DNA of 64,000 bases, taken from assembly GCA_913049845.1 (NCBI GenBank), contig CAJWZE010000004.1, positions 1-64,000 on the forward strand. Direction: 5' to 3'. The notes below the pieces were generated by a model. The model was not told where the DNA came from and made no database searches. It saw only the letters and a program-made list of their open reading frames with translations. Positions 50,573 to 59,213 of the stretch are shown piece after piece. The DNA comes from an uncultured Cryomorphaceae bacterium. GTDB lineage: Bacteria; Bacteroidota; Bacteroidia; Flavobacteriales; Schleiferiaceae. Made by a program: the position numbers and the translations under genes. The number at the start of each line of letters is the position of its first letter. Position 1 is the first letter of the stretch.

Positions 50573-51769
50573 TTAGACCATAAAATTATCAGTGAGCTGC
50601 CCTTCGCCTAGCTCTGCGTTGCCGGAATTTAGGTGGCGCAGCAGCGGACAAGGACGGTAGCGGTCGTCGCCATAGTGCTCGTGGCAGCGCTTTAGGGTAT
50701 CAAGAACTTGGTCCCAGCCTATTTCACGGCCCCACTGTATAGGTCCCTTCGGGTAGTTAACACCCTTTGTCATTGCCAGATCCACATTCTCGGGGTCTGC
50801 AATTCCTTGCCATACGGCGTCCAGTGCTTCATTTATAATTAAACACAGGATTCGCTCCACAATCTTTTCACTTAAAAGTGGGTCAATCTCAGCGGCTTCT
50901 TGGGCCACGACGGCTGCATCCATACCAGAGGCATAATTGTAAAAGCCACGGCCAGTCTTGCGGCCTAGCAATCCAGCTTCTTTTAAGCGTTTTTGGGTAA
51001 TGGATGGACGGAAACGGGGGTCGTAGAAAAATTGGCCCCAAACGGTCTCAGTAACGGTATAATTCACGTCGTGTCCGATCAAATCTGTCAGTTCGAAAGG
51101 CCCCATTCTAAATCCAATACTCTTTACTGCCGCGTCGATTTCGGCGACACTTGCCACACCCTCTTCGTAGAGCTTGATGGCTTCGCTGTAGAATGGTCGG
51201 GCCACTTTATTCACTATGAATCCTGGGGTGTCTTTCGCCAATACGGGCGTTTTGCCCCAACTGTTCATCAGTTCGAGCATAATTTCACCGAACTCTTCGC
51301 CCGTCTTTACACCTGGAACAATCTCCACGAGCGGCATCAAAGGTGCTGGGTTGAAAAAGTGTAACCCGCCGAAGCGCTCTGGGTGTTTTAGGTCTTCCGA
51401 AAGTGCGGCGATGCTGAGGCTCGAGGTGTTGGTACACAGCCAAGAAGTTTCAGCAATAAGAGGCTCAACTTTCATAAATAGGGCTTTTTTCACCTCTAGA
51501 TTTTCTATCACGGCTTCGATAATGAGGTCTGCACCTGATATAGCACTAAGGTCTTCCGTCCAGCTCATTTTCGACAAGGTAGCTGTGCGTTGCTCCTCGC
51601 TAATGCGTCCTTTCTCAACCAAGCGTCTAAAGATTTTTTCTATAGAGGATTTACTGCGGTCTGTGGCTCCAGGGAAGCTGTCGTAATACATAACGTCACA
51701 ACCGTTCTGCGCTGCAATCTGTCCAATCCCAGTGCCCATAGCACCTGCTCCTAATACGACTACTTTCAT
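50573..51769 (-). CDS. paaH: 3-hydroxyacyl-CoA dehydrogenase (PaaH type)
   Basis: An NAD-dependent beta-oxidation enzyme with the Rossmann motif VVLGAGAMGTGIGQIAAQNG, catalytic ERFGGLHFFNPAPLMPLVEIV (His) and KDTPGFIVNKVARPFYSEA. C-terminal 3HCDH domains are MGPFELTDLIGHDVN and a second partial repeat with MTKGVNYPKGPIQW. The track start uses a GTG; ATG at 51769 (MKVVVLGAGAMG) is chosen (398 residues). It follows paaG by 1 nt. The two together with paaD at 58.7 kb point to phenylacetate degradation, where PaaH oxidises 3-hydroxyadipyl-CoA, though general fatty acid beta-oxidation is possible. Confidence 0.85.
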   Translation of the reverse strand: MKVVVLGAGAMGTGIGQIAAQNGCDVMYYDSFPGATDRSKSSIEKIFRRLVEKGRISEEQRTATLSKMSWTEDLSAISGADLIIEAVIENLEVKKALFMKVEPLIAETSWLCTNTSSLSIAALSEDLKHPERFGGLHFFNPAPLMPLVEIVPGVKTGEEFGEIMLELMNSWGKTPVLAKDTPGFIVNKVARPFYSEAIKLYEEGVASVAEIDAAVKSIGFRMGPFELTDLIGHDVNYTVTETVWGQFFYDPRFRPSITQKRLKEAGLLGRKTGRGFYNYASGMDAAVVAQEAAEIDPLLSEKIVERILCLIINEALDAVWQGIADPENVDLAMTKGVNYPKGPIQWGREIGWDQVLDTLKRCHEHYGDDRYRPCPLLRHLNSGNAELGEGQLTDNFMV

Positions 51770-51770
51770 A

Positions 51771-52541
51771 TTATTCTCCTTTGAATTCAGGTGCACGCTT
51801 CTCTAAGAATGCTTGTACACCTTCATTAAAATCATATGTTTTGCTCGCACGAACTTGAAGTGTTTCTTCGAGTTCGAGTTGCTGTTGCAACTCGTTCACG
51901 TAGGCTTTGTTGAGGGCAGCCTTGGTCAGCGCCAACCCCTTTGTAGGCATCTGCGCCATTTTTAAGGCTAGGCTGTGAACCTGTCCTTCGTACTCTTCTG
52001 CAGTGAAGACTTGGTAAATCATACCCATCTGTAAACCTTGGTTGGCAGAAACTTTATCTCCAGTCATCATTAATGCACTGGCGCGCTGGAAACCGACCAA
52101 CCTCGGCAAGGTGAAGGTACCTCCGCTATCAGGGATTAAGCCAATTTTACTAAAAGCCTGAATGAAGCTCGCCTTTTCGTGCGCTACAATAATATCACAA
52201 GCCAGCGCAATGTTCGCTCCTGCACCTGCTGCTACGCCATTTACAGCAGCAATCACGGGTTTTGGTAGGTTGCGAATGGCCAAAATTATGGGGTTGTAAT
52301 GCTCACGAACGATAGTGCTGAGCTCGGGGCCTTCAGAATCAATGGCCTCGGAAAGATCTTGTCCAGCGCAGAAGGCTTTGCCGTTACCCGTGATGACAAC
52401 ACAACGAATAGCATCATCGCCAGCCGCCTGTTCGAGGGCCGATTGAACGTCTAGGGCTAATTCTCGATTAAAGGAATTGAATTTATCTGGTCGATCAAAG
52501 GTGATGGTCATTACGCCATCAGCAATGCTGGTGAGTATCAT
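51771..52541 (-). CDS. paaG: Enoyl-CoA hydratase/isomerase family (PaaG type)
   Basis: A crotonase-fold protein of 256 residues. The oxyanion-hole segments KAFCAGQDLSEAI and NGVAAGAGANIALACDIIVA are present, with SFIQAFSKIGLIPDSGGTFTLPRLVGFQRA, which matches PaaG closely. PaaG isomerises the epoxide of ring-1,2-epoxyphenylacetyl-CoA to the oxepin; the aspartate in IPDSGG is consistent with that branch. The track start (52562) uses a TTG; ATG at 52541 (MILTSIADGVMTITF) is preferred. paaH starts 1 nt after the stop, so both are cotranscribed. Confidence 0.88.
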   Translation of the reverse strand: MILTSIADGVMTITFDRPDKFNSFNRELALDVQSALEQAAGDDAIRCVVITGNGKAFCAGQDLSEAIDSEGPELSTIVREHYNPIILAIRNLPKPVIAAVNGVAAGAGANIALACDIIVAHEKASFIQAFSKIGLIPDSGGTFTLPRLVGFQRASALMMTGDKVSANQGLQMGMIYQVFTAEEYEGQVHSLALKMAQMPTKGLALTKAALNKAYVNELQQQLELEETLQVRASKTYDFNEGVQAFLEKRAPEFKGE

Positions 52542-52607
52542 GCTTCTTGGGTTTACCCCCAAGGTACTGCACTATTCGCTTTTGGTCAACCGATTTTTAT
52601 ATCAGTT

Positions 52608-53603
52608 TTACAGCTTGATGGAACGCATCATAGCTTCCATTTCGAGGACTACATTGCGCTTCTTCGCTGTAGGGCCGTAGATTAAACTTTCGACCGTTAA
52701 GATGCGGTCGTTCTTCTCGTCGTAAATCGTATAAGAAAGGAATGGACCACCCATGAAATCACCCTCCATACGCCACAAGCCACGTGTTTCGAGCGCGAAC
52801 ATGCCGCTGATTTTTGTGGTCTCAAGAGACGGTGGAATCATTAGCTCAGTCTCCATATATGAGCCTTCGTGTGTACCTTCAAAGTAGTTTTTACCAATAT
52901 TGTCGCGGTGGGCAATGATATCATCGACGTTCACCATACCCTCGGTCATTGCTCGCTCGCTTACAATGATGTATTGAATAGTATTCACGGTTTTCGTGGC
53001 GAAAATCTTCAACTCTTCTTTATCAAGGGTAGGATCGAATCCTTCGTGAAGGAGCATGCTTTTAATGCCAATTTTCTTTAGATTTTCGTGCGTGTAGGCA
53101 TAGGCGCTCTTGCGCAATCTGCTTTGTATGACAAACATGTCGTGCTGCTGAAAAGCATCCATCAATTCCTTGGCGCTAACCTTAATTTCTTTTGTGATAT
53201 CTTTTTCTGAAGGAGCGGTGATGCGTACGATGCGCTGTGGTCGAGCCCAAAGGTCTTTCTGCATATTTACAAAGGATGTATCGCTCTTTTCGACCCACAT
53301 AATGCTCTTGGTCTTTTGCAAAATCTTGTTGACATCTTTCGGCTCTACACGCGAAGCATCAAAGTAGGCCTCGGACTGCGGCAGACCCTCTTGATCCGCC
53401 AGGTAGATTTTGCGGAATGCATCACCAGCAGGACCTTCCCACAACTCGTCCGGCATTACCAACAACAGTTCACTGTGTGTTCCGCTCGAGGGAGGTAAGA
53501 TACGTGTATCTTTCTTCGAATTTTTGTCCTCTTCCAACGAGGAACAAGAGCTCATTGAAACGACAATAGCGAGCGTTAAAAGAGAAATGAGTTTGCCGGT
53601 CAT
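52608..53603 (-). CDS. DUF4837 family lipoprotein
   Basis: This 331-residue lipoprotein (LISLLTLAIVVSMSSC) belongs to the Bacteroidota-specific DUF4837 family: PPSSGTHSELLLVMPDELWEGPAGDAFRKIY, ALETRGLWRMEGDFMGGPFLSYTIYDEKNDRILTVESLIYGPTAKKR. It is probably periplasmic. Function unknown. It lies 56 nt downstream of the MltD-like gene in the same direction, and this neighbourhood is common in the phylum, hinting at a cell-envelope role. Confidence 0.88.
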   Translation of the reverse strand: MTGKLISLLTLAIVVSMSSCSSLEEDKNSKKDTRILPPSSGTHSELLLVMPDELWEGPAGDAFRKIYLADQEGLPQSEAYFDASRVEPKDVNKILQKTKSIMWVEKSDTSFVNMQKDLWARPQRIVRITAPSEKDITKEIKVSAKELMDAFQQHDMFVIQSRLRKSAYAYTHENLKKIGIKSMLLHEGFDPTLDKEELKIFATKTVNTIQYIIVSERAMTEGMVNVDDIIAHRDNIGKNYFEGTHEGSYMETELMIPPSLETTKISGMFALETRGLWRMEGDFMGGPFLSYTIYDEKNDRILTVESLIYGPTAKKRNVVLEMEAMMRSIKL

Positions 53604-53659
53604 AGTAGAAGTTTTTGCTTAAAGTAGTCAAAAAGTAAGCCAAAGGGGCCGATGTGAAA

Positions 53660-54955
53660 TTAGAGGCGTCGTGGGTAAACCACAATACGCTGACCCACCC
53701 GAATCATATCGCTTTTCAAACCGTTCCAGCGTTTGATTTCGCTCACTCGGACACCGTATTTTCCTGCAATATGTCCCAAAGTTTCACCACTCTTTATACG
53801 GTGAACGGTACGTTTGTTCATCTGGATCAAATCTGGAATGCTGCTGGCGCGCGATTCAAAGTAGCTTTCGGCTATCTTATAGATAGAATCTTGTTCTATG
53901 CGGAAATGATTGGCGGCATCTTTCGGTAAGCTCAAACAGTAATCTTGCCCCTTAACCACGGGTACAATATTGTATTTGTACTGCGGGTTTAAGAATTCCA
54001 TCAAAGCTTCTTCAACCCCTAATTCTTCCTGGATTTGCTTAAAGTGCAGTTGCTGGGTGACACGTACAGTATCAGTTTCTAGGTAGTATACTGGAATATC
54101 TGCGGGGCCAATGCCGTAGAGATTACCGTATTCCATAGCATAGGTCGCCGCAATAAAGAGAGGTACATAGGCCGAAGTCTCTCTAGGCAGGAATGGGCGT
54201 ATTTCCCAATAGGAGGTTTTACCACCACTGCGGCGAATGGCTTTGCGAACATTTCCGGGGCCCGAATTATAGGCGGCCAGCACGAGGTTCCAATCTTCAA
54301 AGACATCGTACATTTTTAGCATATACTGGCAAGCGGCCTCGGTACTCTTCAATGGATCGTTGCGATCGTCCACATAGCTATTGACTTTGAGGTCATATAA
54401 TTTCCCTGTGCTGTACATGAATTGCCATAAACCGGTGGCGCCAACATACGATTGTGCCTTTGGGTTTAGGGCACTTTCTACTACTGCGAGGTATTTGATT
54501 TCAAGGGGGATGTCATATTTATCGAGATGCTCCTCAAACATAGGGAAGTAATACTGCCCGTGGGCCATCATTCGCGACAAGCGCGCTGTTCCGTATTTGA
54601 GGTAACGTTCGAGATAACGCTTGACTACGGGGTTGTAGATCATTTCAAAAGGAGTTTTCGCGTCCAATTCTGCCATGTAATGTTCAAAAACACTATCCGT
54701 TAACGGTAATGGGCTGATGGTATCTACCTTGGGCAGGTTGTGGAAGGCAAACATGAGGTGTTCACTGTCCAATCTCGCTAGACGCTCATCCAATGCATAT
54801 AAGGCCACTGAATCTAAATCTGTCGTTGGAGCTAGGGCTGAATCGGCAACTGCTATATACGAATCTACTGCTGCTTCTTGACCAAAGGTAGAGAGGGTCA
54901 GAAGGCCTGCAAATACAGGCGATAATACGCGTATGTTTATTGCTTTTGAATCCAT
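53660..54955 (-). CDS. LysM-containing membrane-bound lytic transglycosylase (MltD-like)
   Basis: A 431-residue murein-cleaving enzyme. After an N-terminal signal-like segment (VLSPVFAGLLTLSTFGQ), the SLT domain has KYLAVVESALNPKAQSYVGATGLWQFM (catalytic Glu), DPLKSTEAACQYMLKMYDVF and WNLVLAAYNSGPGNVRKAI. A C-terminal LysM (HRIKSGETLGHIAGKYGVRVSEIKRWNGL) binds peptidoglycan. The ATG at 54955 lies 19 nt inside the gatA end, so the genes overlap and are likely cotranscribed. Confidence 0.9.
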   Translation of the reverse strand: MDSKAINIRVLSPVFAGLLTLSTFGQEAAVDSYIAVADSALAPTTDLDSVALYALDERLARLDSEHLMFAFHNLPKVDTISPLPLTDSVFEHYMAELDAKTPFEMIYNPVVKRYLERYLKYGTARLSRMMAHGQYYFPMFEEHLDKYDIPLEIKYLAVVESALNPKAQSYVGATGLWQFMYSTGKLYDLKVNSYVDDRNDPLKSTEAACQYMLKMYDVFEDWNLVLAAYNSGPGNVRKAIRRSGGKTSYWEIRPFLPRETSAYVPLFIAATYAMEYGNLYGIGPADIPVYYLETDTVRVTQQLHFKQIQEELGVEEALMEFLNPQYKYNIVPVVKGQDYCLSLPKDAANHFRIEQDSIYKIAESYFESRASSIPDLIQMNKRTVHRIKSGETLGHIAGKYGVRVSEIKRWNGLKSDMIRVGQRIVVYPRRL

Positions 54956-56295
54956 GCTGCAATGGCCAACGTATCCATATCTGAACCGTTTGCACCCATC
55001 ACCTGAAGACCGATAGGGAGCCCATTTGGATCTATACCGATAGGAAGACTGACGGCGGGTGTACCGGCAATGTTGGCTTGAACAGTGAAAATATCTTCAA
55101 GGTAGTTCACTGTAGGATCGCTTACTTCGCGGCCCAGTTGAAACGCGGTAGAAGGTGTTGTTGGACAAAGTAATACATCGTATTCACTTAAAGTCTTATC
55201 CGTCCATTCTTTCACCATACGCCGAACCGCTTGCGCTTTTCCAAAATAAGCATCGTAATATCCTGCGCTCAATACGAATGTACCAAGCATAATTCTGCGT
55301 TTTACCTCTTTACCGAAACCGGCACTGCGGCTTTTCTTGTATACGCTTTCTAAATCGCTTACCTCTTTAGCGCGGAATCCTGCGTGAACACCATCGAAAC
55401 GTGCGAGATTAGAGCTGGCTTCAGCCGTCGTAAGAATGTAGTAGACCGGAACAAGTGCGTCAAGTAAATCAAACTCTACGGGTTCCACTATACAACCTGC
55501 GTTTTCGATCAGTTCTAGCTGTGCTTGGAATGCTGTCTTTACGTTGACATCCACCTTTGGGTGATTGAGTGCAGTTTTTAGGTATGCCACCTTTTTTGGA
55601 GCTTCTTTTGCTACTGAAGCCATCGGTTTTTGCATCGCGGTGGAATCATAATCGTCCGCGCCAGCCATTACTTCCATTACCTTGGCCGCATCTACTATGT
55701 TTGCTGCAAATGGACCGATTTGGTCGAAGCTTGAAGCATATGCGATTAGGCCGTGACGGCTAATTCTACCGTACGAAGGTTTGAAACCAACGGTTCCTGT
55801 GAAGGCCGCTGGCTGTCGGATTGAGCCGCCTGTGTCCGAACCAAGGGCAACGTGGCATAAACCCGCAGCAACTGCGGCAGCAGATCCACCAGAAGAACCA
55901 CCTGGAACTTTCGTTGGGTCTACGGGATTTTTCACTGCTCCAAAAGCGGAGTTTTCATTGGCCGAGCCCATTGCAAATTCGTCACAGTTGGTGCGGCCAA
56001 TAAAAATCGCATCTTCAGCTAAAAGACGTTCTACTGCAGTCGCAGAAAATTGGCTTTCAAAGCCTTCTAAAATCTTCGAAGCAGCACTCACTTTGTGACC
56101 GCGGTAACAAATATTGTCTTTCAGCGCGACGACCATACCGGCTAACTTCCCTGCAGTTCCTTGAGCGATTTTTTCGTCGACTTGCTGCGCTTTTTCACGT
56201 GCTTCGTCTGCCCATACTTCCAAGAAGATGTTTAGATCTTTCGTTTGCTCAATTTTGGACAAAAAAGTCTCAACCGCTTGTGCAGTGCTGCTCAT
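54937..56295 (-). CDS. gatA: Asp-tRNA(Asn)/Glu-tRNA(Gln) amidotransferase subunit GatA
   Basis: GatA is the amidase subunit of GatCAB, which makes Gln-tRNA(Gln) and/or Asn-tRNA(Asn) by amidation. The 452-residue protein has the amidase signature: catalytic Lys in MVVALKDNICYRGHK, GSSGGSAAAVAAGLCHVALGSDTGGSIRQPAAFTG with the two serines, and VGFKPSYGRISRHGLIAYASSFDQIG. It is slightly shorter than many GatA proteins (about 480) but shows no missing motif. It lies 21 nt downstream of tatA. Confidence 0.95.
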   Translation of the reverse strand: MSSTAQAVETFLSKIEQTKDLNIFLEVWADEAREKAQQVDEKIAQGTAGKLAGMVVALKDNICYRGHKVSAASKILEGFESQFSATAVERLLAEDAIFIGRTNCDEFAMGSANENSAFGAVKNPVDPTKVPGGSSGGSAAAVAAGLCHVALGSDTGGSIRQPAAFTGTVGFKPSYGRISRHGLIAYASSFDQIGPFAANIVDAAKVMEVMAGADDYDSTAMQKPMASVAKEAPKKVAYLKTALNHPKVDVNVKTAFQAQLELIENAGCIVEPVEFDLLDALVPVYYILTTAEASSNLARFDGVHAGFRAKEVSDLESVYKKSRSAGFGKEVKRRIMLGTFVLSAGYYDAYFGKAQAVRRMVKEWTDKTLSEYDVLLCPTTPSTAFQLGREVSDPTVNYLEDIFTVQANIAGTPAVSLPIGIDPNGLPIGLQVMGANGSDMDTLAIAAWIQKQ

Positions 56296-56316
56296 AATCG
56301 AATGATTTAGGGCCTA

Positions 56317-56493
56317 TTATTTAGTATCTTCTGTGTTTTCGTCGTCTGCTACGCCGTCCTTGAATTCCTTCACGCCACGACCTAGTCCGCGCATTAGCTC
56401 AGGGATTTTACGACCACCGAACAAAAGCAATACTACTACAAGAATCAAAATCATTTGGCTGGAACCCGGGATACCTAGAAATGCTGTGCTCAT
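56317..56493 (-). CDS. tatA: Sec-independent translocase subunit TatA/TatE (58 residues, not in ORF track)
   Basis: Read directly from the sequence: ATG at 56493 to TAA at 56317, 58 codons plus stop. The protein is MSTAFLGIPGSSQMILIL followed by VVVLLLFGGRKIPELM, then RGLGRGVKEFKDGVADD and a short acidic tail. This is the TatA pattern of one TM helix, the FGG hinge with basic RK-x-PEL, and an amphipathic helix. It pairs with TatC (not in the window) to export folded proteins such as the Tat-signal GMC partner at 28 kb. It was missed by the track because it falls below 60 residues. Operon with gatA. Confidence 0.92.
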   Translation of the reverse strand: MSTAFLGIPGSSQMILILVVVLLLFGGRKIPELMRGLGRGVKEFKDGVADDENTEDTK

Positions 56494-56546
56494 TTGCTTG
56501 AATTTTGAACGACTAAAATACCGATTTTTTACTGGATAACCCGCTG

Positions 56547-58604
56547 CTAATATTTGAGCAATTCACGGAGCTTCGCAGCCAATTTTTCAGCATTCGGAAG
56601 CATTGCATATTCTAGGGTGCTGTTGAGCGGTATAGCAGGCATATCTTCAGCACCCATCAACAGTACTGGAGCGTCAAGACTTTCGAAGCAGTCCGACTGT
56701 ATTGCGCCTTGAACGGCACCAGCAAAAGAAGGGGATGCGCTTTCCTCGGTGAGCGCGAGTACGCGTCCGTGCTTTCGGCTTTGTTCCATAACTAATTCGC
56801 TATCCCACGGGGCCAATGTTCTCAAATCAACAATACTGATCTTACCGTTAAATTCTTTGGCAGCCTTCTGCGCCCAATAAACACCCATCCCATATGTGAT
56901 CACAACGGCAGCTTCACCATTTTCCACCTTTTCCGGGTCTGCTTCGAGCGCGATGCGGCCTTTTCCAAATGGAATGACGTAATCAGCGCTAGGCTCTGGT
57001 GTTTTAGCACCTTCAGTGCCTGGAATTTTGCTCCAGTACAGCCCTTTGTGTTCAAAAATAACCACTGGGTTTGGGTCGTAATAGGCGCTTTTTATAAGAC
57101 CTTTTAAATCTGCCCCGGTAGAAGGGTAGGCAATCTTAATACCTCGAATGTTGGTAACCACGCTTTCGATGGAAGAAGAGTGGAAGGGGCCTCCAGAGCC
57201 GTAGGCACCAATAGGTACGCGAATGACGGTGCTCGTCGGCCATTTTCCATTACTGAGGTAATAGCTGCGGCTGACTTCAGTGAATAATTGGTTCATTCCA
57301 GGCCAAAGGTAATCGGCAAACTGAACCTCTACAAGCGGTTTGAGACCCACCGCTGACATACCAACAGTAGAACCAATGATAAAGGCCTCTTGAATTGGGG
57401 TGTTAAAGACGCGTTCGTCTCCAAAATTATGGGCGAGTGTTGCTGCCTCCCGAAATACTCCTCCCAAACGACTACCCACATCTTGACCGTAAAGCAGGGC
57501 CTCAGGATGCTCGGCCATCAGTTCCTTAATGGCAAAAAGTGCGGCGTCTACCATAACAGTTGGCTCCGCATTTTTTGGTGCTCGTTCGCCTTTTTCTTCT
57601 GTTATAGGAGTATGGGCAAACTGATGGTTGAAGAGGTCTTCGGGTTTCGGATCGGGCATGCTCAAAGCATCCTCGTATGATGCTTCCACAAGAGCCTGTG
57701 CCTCCTTTTCCCATTGGTTCAATTCATTTTCGCTTATTCCAGCTTCAATACATTCCCTGCGCAATATGGGGTATGGATCACGTTTTTTTGCATCTTCTAA
57801 ATCATCTCTGTACCATTCTTTACGTACTCCCGAAGTGTGGTGGTTAAGCAGCGGCACGTCGCAACGAACCAAAAAAGGTCGGCGCTCTTTGCGCATAATT
57901 TCAATAACCTTTTCGAGGGCCTCATAGCACTCTTTGAAGCTTGAGCCGTTGAGGTCTCTCGTTTCAATTCTATTAAATCCTTTGGCATATTCCACTGCGT
58001 TACTGTGGTGCACCTCTTCAGCCTTAGCACTTATGTCCCAGCCATTGTCTTGAACGAACATGAGCAGTGGAAACTGCTTCAATGCAGCCATGTGCAGTGC
58101 TTCGGAAATCTCCCCCTCAGTCATGGCACTATCGCCAATGCTGCACACCGCTATAGCACCTTTTTCTTCTTCAGAAAAAAGGCCTTGATTTTCGCGGTAT
58201 TGAATGCCCATGGCAATGCCAGCAGTTGGGATAGCTTGCATCCCAGTTGCCGAGCTTTGGTGGGGGATTTTAGGCTTATCGCTGTCCTTCAGTGAAGGGT
58301 GGCTATAATAAGTACGACCTCCTGAAAAAGGGTCGTCGATTTTAGCGAGAAGCTGAAGCATTAAATCTTTTGGAGTCATCCCAATACCTAATAGAATACT
58401 ATCGTCTCGGTAGTAAGGTGCAACGTAGTCTTTTGACTCTAGTTGTAGCGCTAAAGCGAGCTGCGCTGCCTCGTGCCCGCGGCTTGTTGCATGCACGTAT
58501 TTGGAAGTAGTGTCCTTTTCGCGCTCGTACAATTCTGCCATACTCTTGGCGGTGGCCATGAGTTTGTAGGCTTTGGACCATGGAATGGTCGGGCTTTTAG
58601 GCAT
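56547..58604 (-). CDS. Fused alpha/beta E1 component of a 2-oxoacid dehydrogenase (branched-chain type)
   Basis: This 685-residue thiamine-diphosphate enzyme fuses E1-alpha (1-330) and E1-beta (340-685) in one chain, as in Bacteroidota branched-chain 2-oxoacid dehydrogenases. Alpha: GDSAMTEGEISEALHMAALKQFPLLMFVQDN (ThDP/Mg site), YAKGFNRIETRDLNGS. Beta: YGQDVGSRLGGVFREAATLAHNFGDERVFNTPIQEAFIIGSTVGMSAVGLKPLVEVQF and SIVDLRTLAPWDSELVMEQSRKHGRVLALTEE. It decarboxylates 2-oxoisovalerate-type acids before transfer to E2. No E2 or E3 is in the window. It lies 48 nt after paaD. Confidence 0.92.
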   Translation of the reverse strand: MPKSPTIPWSKAYKLMATAKSMAELYEREKDTTSKYVHATSRGHEAAQLALALQLESKDYVAPYYRDDSILLGIGMTPKDLMLQLLAKIDDPFSGGRTYYSHPSLKDSDKPKIPHQSSATGMQAIPTAGIAMGIQYRENQGLFSEEEKGAIAVCSIGDSAMTEGEISEALHMAALKQFPLLMFVQDNGWDISAKAEEVHHSNAVEYAKGFNRIETRDLNGSSFKECYEALEKVIEIMRKERRPFLVRCDVPLLNHHTSGVRKEWYRDDLEDAKKRDPYPILRRECIEAGISENELNQWEKEAQALVEASYEDALSMPDPKPEDLFNHQFAHTPITEEKGERAPKNAEPTVMVDAALFAIKELMAEHPEALLYGQDVGSRLGGVFREAATLAHNFGDERVFNTPIQEAFIIGSTVGMSAVGLKPLVEVQFADYLWPGMNQLFTEVSRSYYLSNGKWPTSTVIRVPIGAYGSGGPFHSSSIESVVTNIRGIKIAYPSTGADLKGLIKSAYYDPNPVVIFEHKGLYWSKIPGTEGAKTPEPSADYVIPFGKGRIALEADPEKVENGEAAVVITYGMGVYWAQKAAKEFNGKISIVDLRTLAPWDSELVMEQSRKHGRVLALTEESASPSFAGAVQGAIQSDCFESLDAPVLLMGAEDMPAIPLNSTLEYAMLPNAEKLAAKLRELLKY

Positions 58605-58652
58605 GTCTGTGATAGTTTTTGGGAATTCTAATTTACGGCCTTTCGATCGAAC

Positions 58653-59213
58653 TTAAAGACACTTGAAGTATTCAAAAGGCTCCAAGCAATAATTGCAGGC
58701 GTATTGGCTTTTACAGGCAGTACTTCCATGCCTACTCAACATTCGCGTATCCTCACTTTTGCATTTGGGACAATTCACTTTTGGAGCTTCTTCAAACAAT
58801 ACCCGTTTATCGGCACTTTCATCGACGGGTGGAGCAATCCCATATTCCTCCATTTTTGCACGACCTTCTTCAGAAATCCAATCGGTGGTCCATGAGGGCT
58901 GTAGTTGCTGTTCTATTACAAATGGCAATCGCATGACATACATCGCCTCGCGAATATCCTGTTCCATTCGGTCCATCGCGGGACATCCAACATAGGTTGG
59001 GCTGATTGTAATTTTATATACAAAGCGAACACTTGACTCGGGAGTATCAGGGTGCGTAGTGTAGAATTTCTCTAAGGCATCTTTGTAGCGAGCGTCTTCC
59101 TTTTCAAGAACATCTACGCTTCTGAGAATTCCCATTTCGTGCAAGCTTAATACGGGTATCTCAGGGTCTTTAACCCTGCCAAGATGCTCATATATTCCCT
59201 GACTTCTGTTCAT
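58653..59213 (-). CDS. paaD: Phenylacetyl-CoA epoxidase-associated protein PaaD (PaaJ)
   Basis: The 186-residue protein has an N-terminal MIP18/DUF59 domain (RVKDPEIPVLSLHEMGILRSVDV; ISPTYVGCPAMDRMEQDI) and a C-terminal zinc-ribbon-like part NCPKCKSEDTRMLSRHGSTACKSQYACNYCLEPFEYFKC, the exact PaaD layout. PaaD is needed for maturation of the PaaABCE epoxidase, probably for Fe or Fe-S insertion. In other genomes it is next to paaABC, but here it lies alone between rseP and an E1 gene, directly after rseP with no spacing. paaG and paaH lie 6-8 kb away on the same strand. Confidence 0.93.
   Translation of the reverse strand: MNRSQGIYEHLGRVKDPEIPVLSLHEMGILRSVDVLEKEDARYKDALEKFYTTHPDTPESSVRFVYKITISPTYVGCPAMDRMEQDIREAMYVMRLPFVIEQQLQPSWTTDWISEEGRAKMEEYGIAPPVDESADKRVLFEEAPKVNCPKCKSEDTRMLSRHGSTACKSQYACNYCLEPFEYFKCL

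Noticed and set aside
51216-51686. 156-residue plus ORF opposite paaH
   Set aside because: Antisense to a conserved dehydrogenase with intact motifs.
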